Of a stretch of DNA of 64,000 nucleotides, positions 27,069 through 37,911 are shown piece after piece. The number at the start of each line of letters is the position of its first letter. Position 1 is the stretch's first letter. Both the position numbers and the translations under genes were made by a program. The stretch is from assembly GCA_905182995.1 (NCBI GenBank), contig CAJJDP010000017.1:405331-469330 (forward strand), given 5' to 3'. The DNA comes from Paramecium octaurelia. Its lineage: Eukaryota > Ciliophora > Oligohymenophorea > Peniculida > Parameciidae. The notes beneath the pieces were generated by a model. The model was not told where the DNA came from and ran no database searches. It saw only the letters and a list, made by a program, of their open reading frames with translations.

Positions 27069-27724
27069 TTGAATAAAAGCTTGAAGAACTAAATCATAAG
27101 TACAGTACATTGATTAGAGATTTAGATAATTATAATATCAAAAAATTAAGTTAAATTATATAGCTTCATTTAACAAAGTATTTAGAAGAATCAGATAATA
27201 GAAATTATCTATATACAGATTAGAATAATAATAAATTGTTTAGATTGCAATCTTCAAAAGTCGATGTTTAAGAGAAATATAGTTCAAGGATTTAATTAAG
27301 TCCCTTATTATAAATACTGAAAGAACTTAAAAATAAGGCAAATGTAAATAATTAGACAGAATTGTTATTGAAATGTTGTTTAATTAATTAAAAATAAACT
27401 TAAATATCCGCGTTTAACTTATTACTTTAGGTAGATGAAACTGATTAGAATGATTTCATTGAAGTTCTCAGATATTCTTTGTTACACAATATTATAGAAA
27501 TCATCAAATTAGGGACTTAGTTAGCAAAATAGGTTATTAAAATTTTGAATGCAATTCACTCAAGCATATTGAACTTTTAATCTATTTAAATCAAGATTTA
27601 TAACCTATAATCTTGGAGAAATCTCATTAGGGCAATCAAAGTACAAAGCAATTAAGAACTTTCTTAGAATATGGTATAAATTATTTAATTATGTTAAACT
27701 GAAAAAATGAAAGTGACGAGATGA
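27069..27724 (+). CDS. hypothetical helical protein, 5' end unresolved
   Basis: A 217-codon open stretch ending at TGA 27722, rich in Leu, Gln, Asn and Ile. It is strongly helical, with coiled-coil-like heptads (KLEELNHKYSTLIRDLD, LLHNIIEIIKLGTQLAKQV). A 30-nt intron immediately upstream keeps the frame, but the first exon lacks an ATG in phase, so the start is unknown. No known domain recognised. Composition clearly differs from the flanking spacers. Confidence 0.5.
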
Positions 27725-28082
27725 CAATATTTTACTTTTTGCTTTTTTTGAAGAAAATAGGTAAAAAAAAAAAAGAAAATAAAATTCAGATAAAAATGAG
27801 AATTTGTTGATTGCCATAATCTTATGTAATTTCGTTGGACCATTTAAAAATCAACGAAATTTAACAAGTTTGGAAAGAATCAAGACAATAGTTGCATTAA
27901 GCTAGATAACTCAAAGCATGACCAAAAAATAATATTATTAATTTATTATTTGTATTTAATTAATTGAGAATATTGAAGAAATATCAAATAAAATTCCTTA
28001 AATGAATAAGTAGATGAGAATAAATATTTATAAAACATTAGTTTATATTATTTTAATGATTATTACTAAAATTTGAATTCAG
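27725..28082. other. intergenic between convergent genes
   Basis: About 360 nt between the two 3' ends. It contains an inverted repeat at 27828-27861 (listed separately) and A-runs. Confidence 0.5.
27828..27861. repeat. 10-bp perfect inverted repeat (hairpin)
   Basis: AATTTCGTTG at 27828-27837 pairs with CAACGAAATT at 27852-27861 across a 14-nt loop. It lies between two convergent gene ends, so a role in 3'-end formation or termination is possible, but short palindromes also occur by chance. Confidence 0.4.
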
Positions 28083-29532
28083 TCAATAGATTTGTCTATT
28101 TTTGAGAAAAGTTTCTTCTTCTTCATTTAATTTTTATACTAAAATACTAAAAGAATAATTATACTTAACTCTTATTTATAGGAATTTGCAGGAGGACTAT
28201 TTGAATCTAATATTGCTTATACTACTTCAATTTTTTCAGCTTCATTCCAACGAGGTAATTAAACCATATTAAACTTGTTCAATTGCTTTTAATTTTCTAA
28301 ATGAATTTCTTTAAATTCTAAATCTTTGTGCCTTTTCATTTGGTTGATTTACAGAAACTATTTAATATCTGACATCTCTGTTTCAGCCACATCAGTAAAC
28401 CAATCAGATATACAGGGTATACTCTTAGTAATTTTGCTCTTTGCTCCACTATAGGAGGGATCCTAATAGACTACAACAGATGTTTTCTCTGGAATATAGA
28501 TACTTTTGGCTAATCTCATGATTGAATTGAAATCAGATACATCTTTACACAAGTATACTTTTGATCCTTAGTAATTACACATTGAATAAACAATAGGACA
28601 TTTCTTATATTCTTTTTCTTCGAAATAATACAGTCCCAAAACTGCTTAATTTCCTTTATCCAATGTTATTCTCAAATTCACATTCAAAGCAGTAGGATCA
28701 ATTTAATCTCCTTGCCACATAAAAGCTACTGGCAATGATGTAAATCTCAGACCATTAATCCCATTTATTTAAATGAGTTTAGGTTTGCTTCTTAATTATA
28801 AAAATTCTTTGGTTTCCTCCACTTTTTCGGATGATTTAGATTCCTCTTCATGATCAACAGGTTCAATATGTGCTTACTTTTACCCAGTATGTGTAACTTA
28901 TTATGCTAATTCCCTGCTAGACTATGTAGCAACATATGCCAATTAGACTTTCTAGACGCTTGTCTCTCCAAACTTCTTGAAATTTAATTAAACTCCGTGT
29001 AATGAAACTGTTAATGGAGAGACTTCAAATTATATAAGCTTTGATTATGATTCCACTCCGACTAGGAATACTTACACTATAGGGTCTTCAGTAAATGTTC
29101 TTTTAAATGTTAATAAGGATGGTATGACTTTATCTCCAGCTTCTGCCTTCTTCAAAATTGAAAGTGCATCAACATTGAAATACCCAAATTCAACTTCATC
29201 CTAATTAATCGCAATATATTCATATGCTAAAACTTTTAATGTGGCATGGAGAACTGTCAATTAAAATGTAAAATCTACATAGATTCTCTGCAGTTACCTT
29301 ATTCAGTCACATCTTAAATTTAGCAGAAAAATCCTACAGGACCTGCATCATATTCTATGGCTCTAATTGTTACTAAAATTTAAGGGATATCAACAAATTT
29401 ATCTGGAAACGTGACCTTTTTCAGTATTGGGTCACAACAACTTGGTGCTGTAAATTCAATAACACCCTTCATTACTGATTTCGTCTAAACCAGCATTAGA
29501 GTTAAAAATGCAATAAAGAATCGTTTTTGCAT
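28083..29532 (-). CDS. secreted H-type lectin plus beta/gamma-crystallin-like protein
   Basis: 466 aa with introns of 23 and 26 nt. It begins with a signal peptide (RFFIAFLTLMLVQT). Residues ~25-100 fit an H-type lectin fold: VTFPDKFVDIPQILVTI, then FTFQLTVLH and YEYIAIN. A second similar unit follows (FGYFNVD to QLAYVATQ). After an acidic Glu/Lys spacer, residues ~290-390 look like a beta/gamma-crystallin module, with VYSMCNYQGSKVYLC and SIYIPEKTSVVVYQD before YSGAKSKI. The last ~70 residues are charged and helical. It probably acts at the cell surface or in a secretory compartment. Lectin identity is moderately sure, the crystallin-like module less so. Confidence 0.6.
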
Positions 29533-29553
29533 TATAAATTTTAATTATATGAA

Positions 29554-30313
29554 TCAAACTATTATATACATGCAAATCAGGCTGATGAAGAATATTATAA
29601 GAATTAGAAATACAGGCTATTCATTTTGATGTGTAATTTTAGCGTGTTGTTGAACCTCAATCTATGGCTTTTTCATTAAAGAAAGAAATATATGTAAATC
29701 TTGATGGGGTTTGCATGGTCTGCTTTCAATTATCTTCTAAATTAACATCTCTTATTCTTTGGCTTTATTTTGACCTTTGATGAAAATAAATACATATAAT
29801 ACACAACTATCCAAATTAACTCAGCTCTTTCTGCTTTTTAAATAGGTCTAAAAATTCTTCATTGAATTTTAACTGATCTAAACTATTCTACGACTTAAAA
29901 TAAGCTGATTGTTTAAGTTCACTCTACTGATTCTCTATTTTTGCAGTGTCTAAATTTTAAGATTTATTCTAAGCATGAGTATTTCTTTATGATTATTCTG
30001 GATCATTACTTTCTTCTGAAATAAAATCAGAATCTAATTGAGAATAAGTTTCAACTTTCTGGGATTATTATGATAAATATCGAACATGTTTATTTGATTA
30101 TTTGTTTTTAAAAATCTAACTATTTTACTCCGATCTTGATTATTTAATGTATAGATCTTGATTTTTGATTTTTTCTAAAGGCTATTTGCATCTTAAAGTG
30201 AAAATTTTTTATAATTTATTTACTGCTAGGCTCCAATGATAAGTTAGAACTATTTTTTTAAAGTGAATTGATGGTTTAGAATTTTGTTTGATGTGAATAT
30301 GGCACTTGTTCAT
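29554..30313 (-). CDS. tail-anchored coiled-coil protein
   Basis: 243 aa with one 28-nt intron. The body is charged, Gln/Lys/Ser rich and helical. The extreme C-terminus is a single hydrophobic segment (FLILIIFFISLICMYIIV) ending directly at the stop. There is no signal peptide. This layout is typical of tail-anchored proteins such as SNAREs; a heptad region (KENQQSELKQSAYF to KKQKELSQF) precedes it, but I cannot see a definite SNARE zero-layer residue. Its stop lies 21 nt upstream of the lectin gene's ATG on the same strand. Confidence 0.6.
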
Positions 30314-30368
30314 CTTTTCTAATAATTAATTTGTTTATGATTTCATTCTTACTTTAATATAATAAAAA

Positions 30369-31053
30369 ATGGATTAAGTAAATTAGGCATTTAAAGAATT
30401 GTATTTTTAAGGAGAGCCCTATGAAAATGTAAGAGAAAAGATCGATCTATGTCCTTACGATGAAGTTGCCTCTCTTATGGAAATTTATGTAAAAAATTAT
30501 CTTGATGTAATATATGATTAACAAGTAGACAGTACAAAACAATTTACACTCCTATAGTTACAACGATTAAGACTCGGCAAAGTTCTACATTGAATAACTG
30601 AATAGTCATTGGATAAGAATATAGAATATAGCCTAGGAGTTGGGAAAATACCAATAACTGAGTAATGGCTATAGAGTAAATTTAAAATTAATTTAGATAT
30701 AAGAATATCATCGCATTAAGTTCTAAGATAGAATATTTTCAGACACCAAGATAAATTTTGCATTAAGAGAGATTTGCAGAATCTACAAATTCAATTAACT
30801 CATTGAGTCTCATTTTGGTTCTCTTGTTTTTCAATATTTCAGGCCGAAAATTACAACACATTAAGATCTTATGACTAATTGGCTAACATATAGTTAATGT
30901 GAATAAGGCATAGATGAAATTAAGGATTTTGAAAGAAGACTAGAATGCGCCATGACCAATTTACCTGACAATGAAAAACAATAACCTAAATTACCACCTA
31001 ATTGGGAAAAGAATATGGTAAATTTGATGAAAAAGAAAAAGAAGAAGATATGA
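30369..31053 (+). CDS. hypothetical protein
   Basis: 220 aa with one 22-nt intron at 30507-30528. Mixed helix, with many aromatic residues (FYIEQLNSHWIRIQN, FGSLVFQYFRPK), a C-terminal charged stretch ending in a run of lysines, and no signal or membrane segment. It is divergent from the tail-anchored gene, with 55 nt between their starts. Composition and exact frame closure across the intron argue for a real protein. No family recognised. Confidence 0.6.
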
Positions 31054-31189
31054 AAAACAATAATATGTTCAATAAATATCTGGAATTCTCTACAATTATT
31101 ATAATCATCAATTATAAAATTTTACTAATATATTATGACTCAATAATTTATTATAGAATCAATATATTCTTAATAATATTGAACCTAAT

Positions 31190-32888
31190 TCATCTTTTCA
31201 TTTTAATTTCGAATCCACCTAATTGAGAAAGCTTTGAAGACAGATTATGACATGAATCATCCTCCAAAAATAAGTTAGCATCATCATCATCATCACTTTC
31301 AGATGATTCTCCATTCATACTCTCCCCTGAGTCACTTTCTGATAATTACTCATTGTTCGTCCCATTCTTTGTCTCAGTATAGAATGAGCCTGCTATCTAA
31401 ATTAAATTGCTATTTTTACATTCTTTACTGTTTCTTAAACAATCAGATTTTCTTAATCCTCTTCTTCTCCTTATTATTGTTCAGCTATTTATTACATGAT
31501 TAGTGCTTTCTATTTCTCAGTATTGATAGCCTATTTCAACAATATATACTATCTCATTGATCTTCTTTTGGCTTTTGAAAGGTTAATCTATTCAGGTAAC
31601 ACTGAAGAACCCAAATAACTTAATCTAACCTATTAATTCATAGAAATAAGTACATCTTTTTTCTACTATAATGGTGTTCCTAATTCATAGTTTAGAAATT
31701 TGAGTTATAGAAAGGAAGAGTCCAAACAATCTGCTGCTGAGGGTCTTTAATTTTCCTCTAAACATAAGACTCTCTATAAAAACTGTTGTGCATCTTGACT
31801 TAGACAAAGAAATTTTGAATTGTTGAAATCAATTCTTCCTGCAGTATTTTAATTTAATATAGCACTGATGGTGTTCCCTGAGAAAACAGGTTATTGAGTC
31901 AATAATATATAAGCAACTACTCCAGCACTAAATATATCAATTTTTTCATTATAAACTTTCAAATTGAGTACTTCAGGGGCAATATACCCTGGAGTTCCAT
32001 ACTTTTTATATTCAAATTTCGGTATTTTCTTGGCTGCTAACCCAAAATCAGCAATGACAATAGTTGATGAATCTTTGACCAGAATATTTTCTAACTTAAT
32101 GTCTCTATGCATAATATTCAGGGAATGTATATGTTTAAGTCCTTCAAAAATTTGTTTCATAAAATTGCTTATCTATTATTCGCTAAATTCCGATTTTTCA
32201 GATTTCTTCTTTTAGAATTCCTGAAATAACTCACCCTTCGCATATTCATATATCAAATATATTTATTTGTTGTCCTCATGAATTTCCAATAGCTTAATCA
32301 CATTTGGATGATCAATAGGTCTGAGTAGCAACATCTCGCCGATTACTGAATCTCTAAGCTTTGTAACTTTGATCAAATCAGTCTTTTGGAAGGTCTTACA
32401 TACAAACTGTTTCTATTTACTGTCCTCTATGAGATAGCCCTTTTTTTAACATACATTACTTTCGAATAATTTCCATTGTTGATTTAACTTAGGAATCTAT
32501 ATCTAGTTTAGATCTGGCCCCTTGTTATGCAAAATCTTATGAGATGCTCTATCCAGTTTTTTAATTATTTTTGGTCAGTGCAGTGATACTCCTTAACTCT
32601 GTCGTACGAAGTCAATAAAAAACTTTTATCGGTATAAGATAGAATGAATAAATTGCTAAAGAGGTTGTAATATTTAGTTATTTGATGTCCGAATTTGACC
32701 AATGAGCCGTCTTTGGTTAATGCATATTCGTATTTTTGACTTTTGGTTAGGTTTATCAATTAGGACTTAATCAAATAAGCCTATTGAACATTACCAGTAG
32801 TCGAAAGCTTTGCTGTTTTAAGGAGCGATTATAAATTCCTGCTAGTTGGTATATACAAGTAATCAATATTTTGAGATTATTAGAGCAT
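31190..32888 (-). CDS. Ser/Thr protein kinase with N-terminal PH-like domain
   Basis: 551 aa with introns of 20 and 23 nt. Residues ~35-130 look like a pleckstrin-homology fold ending in the typical helix (QLKNWIEHLIRF). The kinase domain (~145-400) has VCKTFQ (ATP-binding Lys), MHRDIKLEN, ADFGLAAK and GTPGYIAPEV. The glycine-rich loop is degenerate (NNGNYSKGYL). The C-terminus is acidic, with a run of five Asp. A PH domain would bring the kinase to phosphoinositide membranes. This PH-kinase layout is known in ciliates and AKT-like kinases, but the tail lacks the AGC hydrophobic motif, so the group is closer to CAMK-like. Confidence 0.85.
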
Positions 32889-32918
32889 ATTTATTTATTT
32901 AATAATTTTTAATAAACA

Positions 32919-34226
32919 ATGGGATCATGTGCGTCAATGAAATAAAAAAAAATAGATGGAAATATTTAAATTGCAGCATATAAGTGAATATATGTTATAA
33001 TTACAGAGTTTGCATAACTGCTTTCATCTGGAATAAAGAAAGTCATAACTTATTCGATTTTGAGAGTCACCAAGCATGTCGAAAAGAGCTGGAACTAGAT
33101 TTCTCAGGTAACCAAGTTGTTCAATATGAATTAGCAACACTTTCTATGGTCGATAATTAAATTATAGCATTAAGTGAAAATGTAAATTTATTATCACATT
33201 TTATGAAGGAATATGTTAAAAAACAGGTTCAGCTCCTTAAAGTTGATTGCGAATAAGATTACGTGACTCTGTCAGGAATGAGTTAGAAATCAGATTAAAG
33301 AGTGTGGGCTATACTATGCAGAAGACCAGAATTTGAGTCATTGAATGTATAAATATAAATGAAAACAAAAAGGAATGGGAATTATAAACAGGAGATATCA
33401 TAAAATTAGGAAGGATGAAATTACAATTACTCGATTTTAATTATGATTTAGATGCATTGCAATAATAAAAAGACTAAACTGATATCAACGATGAAGAAAT
33501 ATAGTCCCAAGATCTAGATCCAGATGGTTGTTAATGTAGAATTTGTTTTTAAAAAAATGCAACAGTTTCAAATCCTCTTTTTAGTCCTTGCAAATGTAAA
33601 TTAATTTAACTTAAATTACAGGTATCGGTTCCATGAAATATGTTCATCTTCATTGTTTATAAGTTTGGATTTAGTAATCAATTAAAGTTAAAAATCAGTA
33701 ATCTTCAACCTAATACATCTGGAAGAAAATGGAATGTGAAATTTGCAAAATGCCATTGAAAAGCACATATACTTACTAAAGATAGATCTTCTGTATTATG
33801 CAAATTCAAAAGCCTACAGTGCCTTATATGATTTGGAAAATTACTTCTGATGACAAATCTAAGGAGGGAATCATTTAGGTGATGGAACTCTAAGATAAAG
33901 CAGAGATCAAAATTGGAAGAATACCTGACTGTGATATCAAACTTAAAGATATTTCAGTGTCCAGAAGTCATGCCTTAATCAAAGTTATCAAATAAGAAGA
34001 TAATCACTTCAAACTTATTCTATAAGATAATAATTCCAAATTTGGAACTCTTTTATATGCCTAGTCTGATAAATTACTCAAGTATAATTTGCCATCATTG
34101 CAAAAAGTGCTTTACTAGATTGGAAGAGTCTTATTGTACATTCAATTTAAGGATAAAGGCAAGTCCTACAATAAACAGTAAATCTCCATTTCATTAACTT
34201 AGATTCACTTGTTACAAACACCCTGA
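32919..34226 (+). CDS. RING-variant plus FHA-domain protein
   Basis: 410 aa with three introns (23, 26 and 26 nt). Around residue 175 begins a RINGv (MARCH-type) finger with C4HC3 spacing: CQCRICFQK, PCKC, GSMKYVHLHCLQVWI, then CEICKM. It is followed at ~270-370 by an FHA fold: IKIGRIPDCDI, SVSRSHALI, and NNSKFGT. RINGv fingers usually act as E3 ubiquitin ligases and FHA folds bind phosphothreonine, so this could ubiquitinate phosphorylated partners. Start is MGSCASMK; Gly2 and a nearby Cys make N-terminal myristoylation and palmitoylation plausible. It is divergent from the PH-kinase with only 30 nt between starts. Confidence 0.85.
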
Positions 34227-34424
34227 TAAAATTGTAGTCCAAACAAAAATAAATCAAAATGAATAAGCCACAATCATACCGAATGTTGAAAAAGATAAAG
34301 ATAATCAACTATCATTTTAAACTAATAATGAATTACATTAAGAAGATATCGTAATTAATGTAAAATAAATATGAATACCTATTGACTAATTATATTATTT
34401 ATTTATTAAATATTTGTCTGTTAA

Positions 34425-35160
34425 ATGATATAAAAATTAAACAAGTGGGATTGCATAATTGACCCAATAATCAAAAACAATCAATAGATGTAAGTCAAGA
34501 ATTAATCATTTTAGTGGAGGTTTGTATCTGGCGGATATAGATTGTGCATTAAGCCAAGAATTATTATCATCATTATAAGTAGGAGCCTTGCTTAGTGTTA
34601 TTGATGAACCTAAAGTAACTATCTCTCCAAGCATAATTCATCATGTCATCAACATTCCCGATTGCACCGAACAAAACATTCAAGAATTTTTCCCCAAAAC
34701 TAATGAATTCATTGAAAGGCATAGATAACATACAAATGTTATGGTTCACTGCTTCGCTGGAATCTCCAGAAGTGCATCAGTGGTTATTGCGTACATAATG
34801 CAAAAGTTCAATTGGGGATTTCAAAGAACTCTAAATTCAGTTATTGCAAGGAGACCCTAAGTCAAACCAAATTCAGGTTTTGTCAAACAACTGATTTAAT
34901 ATGAAACCTAGAATAGAAATAGATCCGCTTCCCAATAGAACAGAATTCTTAATACCATTAACACTGTGATTGATAAAATGCCTTATTAATCAGATAGTAA
35001 AAATAATAAATACTTTTAACCATCCAAATTAGATATAAATTAACTTGAAATGGAAATTACTAGGAGACAATAAGATTTATAAATATTAAGGATGAAATAT
35101 TAACAACTAAACGATAAGATTGTTAACAGAAACAATGTCTACGTATCCGCTTTTGAATGA
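34425..35160 (+). CDS. dual-specificity protein phosphatase
   Basis: 236 aa with one 25-nt intron at 34490-34514. The DSP core spans residues ~20-160 with the P-loop HCFAGISRSAS (catalytic Cys and Arg present) and an upstream aspartate in NIPDCTEQNI that can act as general acid. After the P-loop, IAYIMQKFNW and RRPQVKPNSGF are the usual DSP motifs. The last ~80 residues form a Gln/Asn-rich helix without known domain. It would dephosphorylate Ser/Thr/Tyr residues, for example on MAP kinases. Confidence 0.9.
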
Positions 35161-35204
35161 GATGATATAAAAACACTTATATATTATTTAATTCCATTTT
35201 TAAA

Positions 35205-35944
35205 TCATCTTTTTTTCCATCTATTTTCTAATCCATTTCTATCAAGATTGCTTATGGATTGTACTTTTTATTAAATAGATTATATTTACCTTATAGATAG
35301 TATTATATAAAATAACTACTTTCTTTTAATAATTTAAAAGCAGTGTCAAAACTCCTTTTGGACAAATCTAATAATAGAATTACATCCCAATCTGTACACT
35401 GAGGATATATTTATTACAGTTCCTCAAATAGCAATTAAACTAAGTAAAATCTTTTCATACATAGTTCTTCGTTTCTTTAATAAATCCTCACACATCTAGG
35501 ACGAAGGCTTGAACTTTGAAACTGCAACTATTAACATTGAGTGCCCAAAGGAACATTCTTCTCCTTCCTTTACACTTATTCAATCTTAATTTTCATTTTA
35601 TTTTATTTTTATTCAGATTTAGATACTTTACTATTATTCTTTTGATTTCTTGTTTAAACTTATTGAACTAATGATTAGCATGAATCATCTTCATATATTT
35701 TACCTGATTAAACTAAGTCATCCAAATCTAACAGTCTTGAACCTTAGAATTGAATAGTGTTGCTAAATCCCGTAGTATTTAATTTATCATTTTCAACAAT
35801 AATCGAATTTTAGGATGTTATGAACTATTTATTTGATAGCTCGATGTTTTGATGAGAAGCAAAATTGCATATATAAGGAAATGCCCAAGATTCCCCTTTT
35901 AAATATAATTATGCAAGCAACTCGAAGTAGCTAAGCTTGCTCAT
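35205..35944 (-). CDS. hypothetical protein
   Basis: 237 aa with one 26-nt intron that brings the frame to TGA 35205-35207. The sequence is polar with a helical second half (LFEELQQIYPQC, LDLSKRSFDTAFKLLKES). No signal or membrane segment. It is convergent with the phosphatase gene. I do not recognise the family. Confidence 0.5.
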
Positions 35945-36029
35945 TTGATAATTTATTTATTATTAATGATTAAATGATACTATAGATATTTATTGTATAA
36001 TTAGTTTGTTAATATATAAATTTCATAAT

Positions 36030-37902
36030 CAAATTTTTTTATGCATTTTGATTAGGGAATGAATGTCTTCCAAAACTCTAAGTTTATTCTATGTTGTGAC
36101 TTATTCCTGTTTCACTTACAACACTTATCTTGACTGAATTTCCCTTTCACTTTCATAAATTCTAACCTTCTCTTCAATCTATAAACTAACTTATATGATT
36201 TACTTGTTTTAATGAATACTGACTCTATTCAATTTATTATTTGTATTTAGCTGATTTCTAAGCGTGCTTGAGAATTTCCTCTTCCTATGATTTTATTTTT
36301 TGTTTAAAATCGTTCTCCCTATTCTTGTATTCCTTAACCTCCTCCTTACTTTAAGCCAACTATTTAACAAGATGATCAATTTTAATTTCAATTTCATCCA
36401 TTGTTTTATCATTCTCATGTTTTGTCAATTAGATATCATTTTCTAAATCTCTATTATACTGTTAAGTTTTTGTTAATTGTTCCTATAAATGAAGAACTTA
36501 ATTTTTAAGCTAAAATATTATATTTTTAGAATACCTATTCTATTGTACGAAAATCTTGTCGAGATTATAATTCAAATTCTTCAATCTTTTGTTTCTTTGT
36601 CTATAACACTGACTTCTAATCTTAAATTTCAAGTACGAGACTTTAGATTCTATTCTCTGCTGTTAACAATTTGTTTTACTAATTATCAACAACAGATTTG
36701 AGTTCAGTATTGATCTACTGTAATTTCTGATAATCTTAAAGTTGAATCTAATGATTCTTATCTTCATTATCAAGCAATCTCTAAAAATCAATGATTTTTT
36801 AATTTAAATTATCAATTGATTATTTTTATTCATTAATTTTTTATTTCTTTTTTTCAAGTTAATCTTTGAAATTAGCAACCCTCTTTTCAATTTCTGATTC
36901 TTAATTCTATAAAAATGCTTGCTACTGCTTCTCAACTTTAGCTAATTATGCATAAGCCTCATCTTATTTATAAGTAGCTTAATCTAACTATTACTTATAG
37001 TAATTAGCCTATTAATTTAGATATTCTATCTAAGATTGTTAATCAGCGTCTCTGTATCGAATGTCCTAATACATTTGTTCAAAATATCGAATTTGCTCAT
37101 CCCTATTAATTAATTCATCTCTTTATTATCCTAATTGTTCCTCCAACTCCTTATTTTATTCTTCTTGATTTTTTCTACTTCTAATAAATATGATTACATT
37201 TCATTTGAAAAATCTTCACATAATTTTTACACTCGTTCAAGTTCTCTCCCAAAATTTTAACCTTATTCTTCATAAACTGTCTCTGCTTATTTTAACTAAT
37301 CCCTCAAAGCAGTTAATTTTTATTTCTTATCTCCTAATTTTTATTTTAATATGTGATTTTGCTATTGTAATTCTTCAATCAATTTTTCAGACGTCTCTGC
37401 TTTGATCTTGACTTCTTTTGTATTAGCATCACCCTTATTAATAGAATCCATTAATTATCTATTTTCTTATTCCAATGCTCTAATTTATTTATCCTTAACT
37501 GCTAACTTACCTTCCAACTCTTTATTAACAGTCATGTATTCCTTAAGTGTAATCTATTGTAGCTTATTAAGAATTGTACTTTTAACTCCTTATTTAATAT
37601 TCTTATTCTTTCATATTTTTCTTTTTCCTACAAATCCTTAGCATTCAAGGTATCCCTCAATCTACTTATTTACTCCAAGGAGCCACTTTGCCTACGTCTT
37701 TCTCTGGAAGAATCATCGCTAGGAGTTTTAGATAGAAGAATTACTCATCATCATTGAGTTTGCTTGGCCTAGATCTGCCGATAAAATATGTGACAGGTTA
37801 TTGAGGAGTGGGTTCATACTACATGATCTAGTCGATCTACTGACTTGTTTTCTTATAACGATCCATGAGTTTATTGACATTTCTCTCTAATCGGTTATCC
37901 AT
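36030..37902 (-). CDS. large coiled-coil protein (A)
   Basis: About 606 aa after at least two 26-nt introns in the 5' part. Residues ~80 to the end are nearly continuous heptads rich in Glu, Lys, Leu and Gln, typical of long two-stranded coiled coils of basal bodies or cytoskeletal fibres. The N-terminal ~70 residues are polar with Pro (TPQQPVTYF). There is no globular domain. The ATG lies only 9 nt after the stop of the next coiled-coil gene upstream. Function beyond a structural role cannot be assigned. Confidence 0.65.
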
Positions 37903-37911
37903 TATTTAAAT

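Noticed and set aside
34257-34370. Short plus-strand continuation after the RINGv-FHA stop
   Set aside because: TGA occurs in both possible splice versions within a few codons, and the extra frame has no coding character.
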